Below, in pieces: positions 62,682-64,000 of a stretch of 64,000 nt of DNA (position 1 is the stretch's first letter; each line of letters begins with the position of its first letter). The DNA comes from Deltaproteobacteria bacterium Ga0077539 (GTDB lineage: Bacteria > Myxococcota_A > Polyangia > Polyangiales > Ga0077539). The stretch spans positions 1 through 64,000 of the forward strand of contig LNEO01000113.1 of NCBI GenBank assembly GCA_001465015.1, in the 5' to 3' direction. The notes beneath the pieces were generated by a model. The model saw only the letters and a program-made list of their open reading frames with translations, ran no database searches and had not been told where the DNA came from. The translations under genes and the position numbers were made by a program.

Positions 62682-63413
62682 GTGCAGGTACCGCCGCTGT
62701 CTGTTGTGGCGACCTCGCCGAAGGATCGTCTTGCGTTCGCGTTGGATGTCGACGATCTGGACCAGGCGAAGGCGTGGGTCACTCGGCTCGCTCCTTCGAT
62801 TGGAGTGTTCAAGGTCGGACTCGAGCTGTTCGTGCGGTTCGGGCCGCGCGCGGTCGAGGTCGTGCGCGAGGCGGGCGGGCGATGCTTCCTCGACCTGAAG
62901 TTGCACGATATTCCCGAGACCGTCGGGCGCGCTGTGCGATCGGCGGTCGACACGGGCGCGGAGTTTCTGACGATCCACGCGAGCGGCGGGCGCTCGATGC
63001 TCGAGCGTGCGGCGATCGAGGGCGGCGGGAAGATCAAGCTCCTCGCGGTGACCGCGCTAACGTCCCTCGATGATCGCGCGCTCGCGGGCCTCGGCTTTCA
63101 AGGAACGGCCGAGGACTGCGTACGTCGCTGGAGCACCATCGCGATGGCGTCGTCGGTGCGCGGCGTCGTGTGCAGCGCGCGCGAGGCCCAGGGGCTGCGC
63201 GCGATGTTTCCCGATGTGTTCATCGTGACGCCGGGCATTCGTCCGGCGGGCTCGGATGCGGGGGATCAAGCGCGCATCGCCAGCGCGTTCGACGCAGTTC
63301 GTGCCGGGGCAGATCTGTTGGTGGTGGGGCGTCCCATTCGCGACGCGAGCGATCCCGAGGCGGTGGTTTCGGCGCTCGTCAAAGAGATCGAATCCGCGCT
63401 CGCGATGCGGTAG
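62682..63413 (+). CDS. pyrF: Orotidine 5'-phosphate decarboxylase
   Basis: PyrF makes UMP from OMP, the last step of pyrimidine synthesis. The 243-residue product has the TIM-barrel signatures: LAFALDVDDLDQAKAWVTRL, VFKVGLELFVRFG, FLDLKLHDIPETV (the DxKxxD catalytic set) and FIVTPGIRPAGSDAGDQARI with the phosphate site. Further on VGRPIRDASDPEAVV closes the barrel. The GTG start has GAGG seven bases upstream. It lies directly before a phosphofructokinase gene and after the coiled-coil set; no other pyrimidine gene is visible. Confidence 0.96.
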   Translation: MQVPPLSVVATSPKDRLAFALDVDDLDQAKAWVTRLAPSIGVFKVGLELFVRFGPRAVEVVREAGGRCFLDLKLHDIPETVGRAVRSAVDTGAEFLTIHASGGRSMLERAAIEGGGKIKLLAVTALTSLDDRALAGLGFQGTAEDCVRRWSTIAMASSVRGVVCSAREAQGLRAMFPDVFIVTPGIRPAGSDAGDQARIASAFDAVRAGADLLVVGRPIRDASDPEAVVSALVKEIESALAMR

Positions 63414-63426
63414 AACCGCGGTCGCT

Positions 63427-64000
63427 GTGAGCAATTCGAAGTCTGCTGTGCGACGTATCGCGGTGCTGACCGGAGGCGGTGACGCCCCTGGTCTCAACGC
63501 TGTTCTCTTCGGGCTCGTGACGCGAGCCGAGGCGTTGGGCATCGAGTGCCTGGCGAGCGAGGACGGCTACGAAGGGTTGATCAAAGGGTGCCTCGTGCCG
63601 CTCGACGCGGCGAAGGTGCGCGGGATCTCGTCGCAGGGCGGCAGCGTGATCGGCTGCAGCAATCGCGCGAATCCGTACGCGTATCCTCGCCGCAATCCCG
63701 ACGGCACGCTCGTCACCGAAGACGTGTCTGCGCGCGTCGCCGAGACGGTGAAGCGCGAGAACGTCGACGTCGTCGTCGCGCTCGGCGGCGATGGAACGAT
63801 GGCGATGACCTCGCGCCTGGCGCTCTTGGGCGTGCGGTCGGTGGGCGTTCCGAAGACGATCGACAACGACCTCGCTGCGACCGACGTGACCTTCGGTTTT
63901 CAGAGCGCGGTGGACTTTGCGACGATGGCCGTCGATCGGATTCACACGACGGCCTCCGCGCACGACCGCGTGATGATCATCGAGGTGATGGGGCGATACG
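63427..64000 (+). CDS. 6-phosphofructokinase, 3' end outside the window
   Basis: The frame from GTG 63427 stays open to base 64000, so only 191 codons are visible. It has IAVLTGGGDAPGLNAVLFGL, VVALGGDGTMAM and VGVPKTIDNDLAATDVTFGF, followed by the start of the MIIEVMGR motif, the PFK signatures. The GGDGT motif (Gly at the E. coli 104 position) is typical of ATP-dependent enzymes, while Lys in PKTIDND (position 124) is found in PPi enzymes and in some actinobacterial ATP enzymes. ATP use is thus likely but not proved. It follows pyrF with a 13-base gap. Confidence 0.93.
   Translation, partial: MSNSKSAVRRIAVLTGGGDAPGLNAVLFGLVTRAEALGIECLASEDGYEGLIKGCLVPLDAAKVRGISSQGGSVIGCSNRANPYAYPRRNPDGTLVTEDVSARVAETVKRENVDVVVALGGDGTMAMTSRLALLGVRSVGVPKTIDNDLAATDVTFGFQSAVDFATMAVDRIHTTASAHDRVMIIEVMGRY

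Overview
The window reads as a high-GC chromosome segment from a myxobacterium (Myxococcota, most like the Polyangiales/Sandaracinaceae type). This is an inference from gene style. It rests on Hanks-type Ser/Thr kinases with PEGA, ATPase and TPR parts, several cysteine-rich lipoproteins built on CGxxCxDP repeats, many TPR lipoproteins, FHA proteins, giant DUF3857/transglutaminase-like proteins, and GC-rich third codon positions that leave long open frames on the opposite strand of most genes. I see no rRNA, tRNA, CRISPR array or prophage.

Layout. 1-4870: three tightly coupled genes of unknown function, the first cut by the window edge. 4942-5414: remains of an IS66-type insertion sequence with only a tnpA-like gene. 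5465-9390: an ABC-F ATPase (YbiT type), an EF-Tu-shaped protein that has lost its GTPase motifs, and a persulfide-dioxygenase-like hydrolase. 9491-21683: envelope and secreted proteins, including three cysteine-rich lipoproteins, a PEGA Ser/Thr kinase, a PEGA/TPR protein and a large unknown protein with Cys pairs. 21758-33183: mostly housekeeping genes (nadB, lytic transglycosylase, Mrp/ApbC ATPase, PilZ protein, rarA, membrane spermidine-synthase-like protein) together with a GT-C-like membrane protein and a degenerate histidine-kinase-like protein. 33235-41744: a DPPR-synthase-like UbiA prenyltransferase, then two giant TPR/DUF3857/transglutaminase-like proteins whose genes overlap. 41809-45052: two tandem FHA proteins and a HEAT-like lipoprotein. 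45409-57274: ftsK, an envelope protein with a predicted barrel, a protein-glutaminase-like lipoprotein, a TPR lipoprotein and a kinase/ATPase/TPR fusion. 57281-60095: a leftward unit coding for a small biotinyl protein, pgk, tpiA and secG. 60333-64000: three related coiled-coil membrane proteins, pyrF and the start of a phosphofructokinase gene.

Recurring themes. The first is tandem duplication: cysteine-rich lipoproteins, FHA proteins, transglutaminase-like giants, and coiled-coil membrane proteins with almost identical DNA. The second is folds whose catalytic residues have been replaced: an EF-Tu without its G motifs, a transglutaminase-like copy without Cys/His/Asp, a protein-glutaminase-like domain with Cys changed to His, a histidine-kinase-like protein without its H box, and an Mrp without its CxxC. 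The best candidates for undescribed biology are the three-gene unit at 1-4870, the pseudo-EF-Tu, the giant active/inactive transglutaminase pair, the tandem RHH-linker-FHA proteins and the SLKEL coiled-coil family.

All calls come from reading the sequence by eye. Family names rest on remembered motifs; no database search was run.
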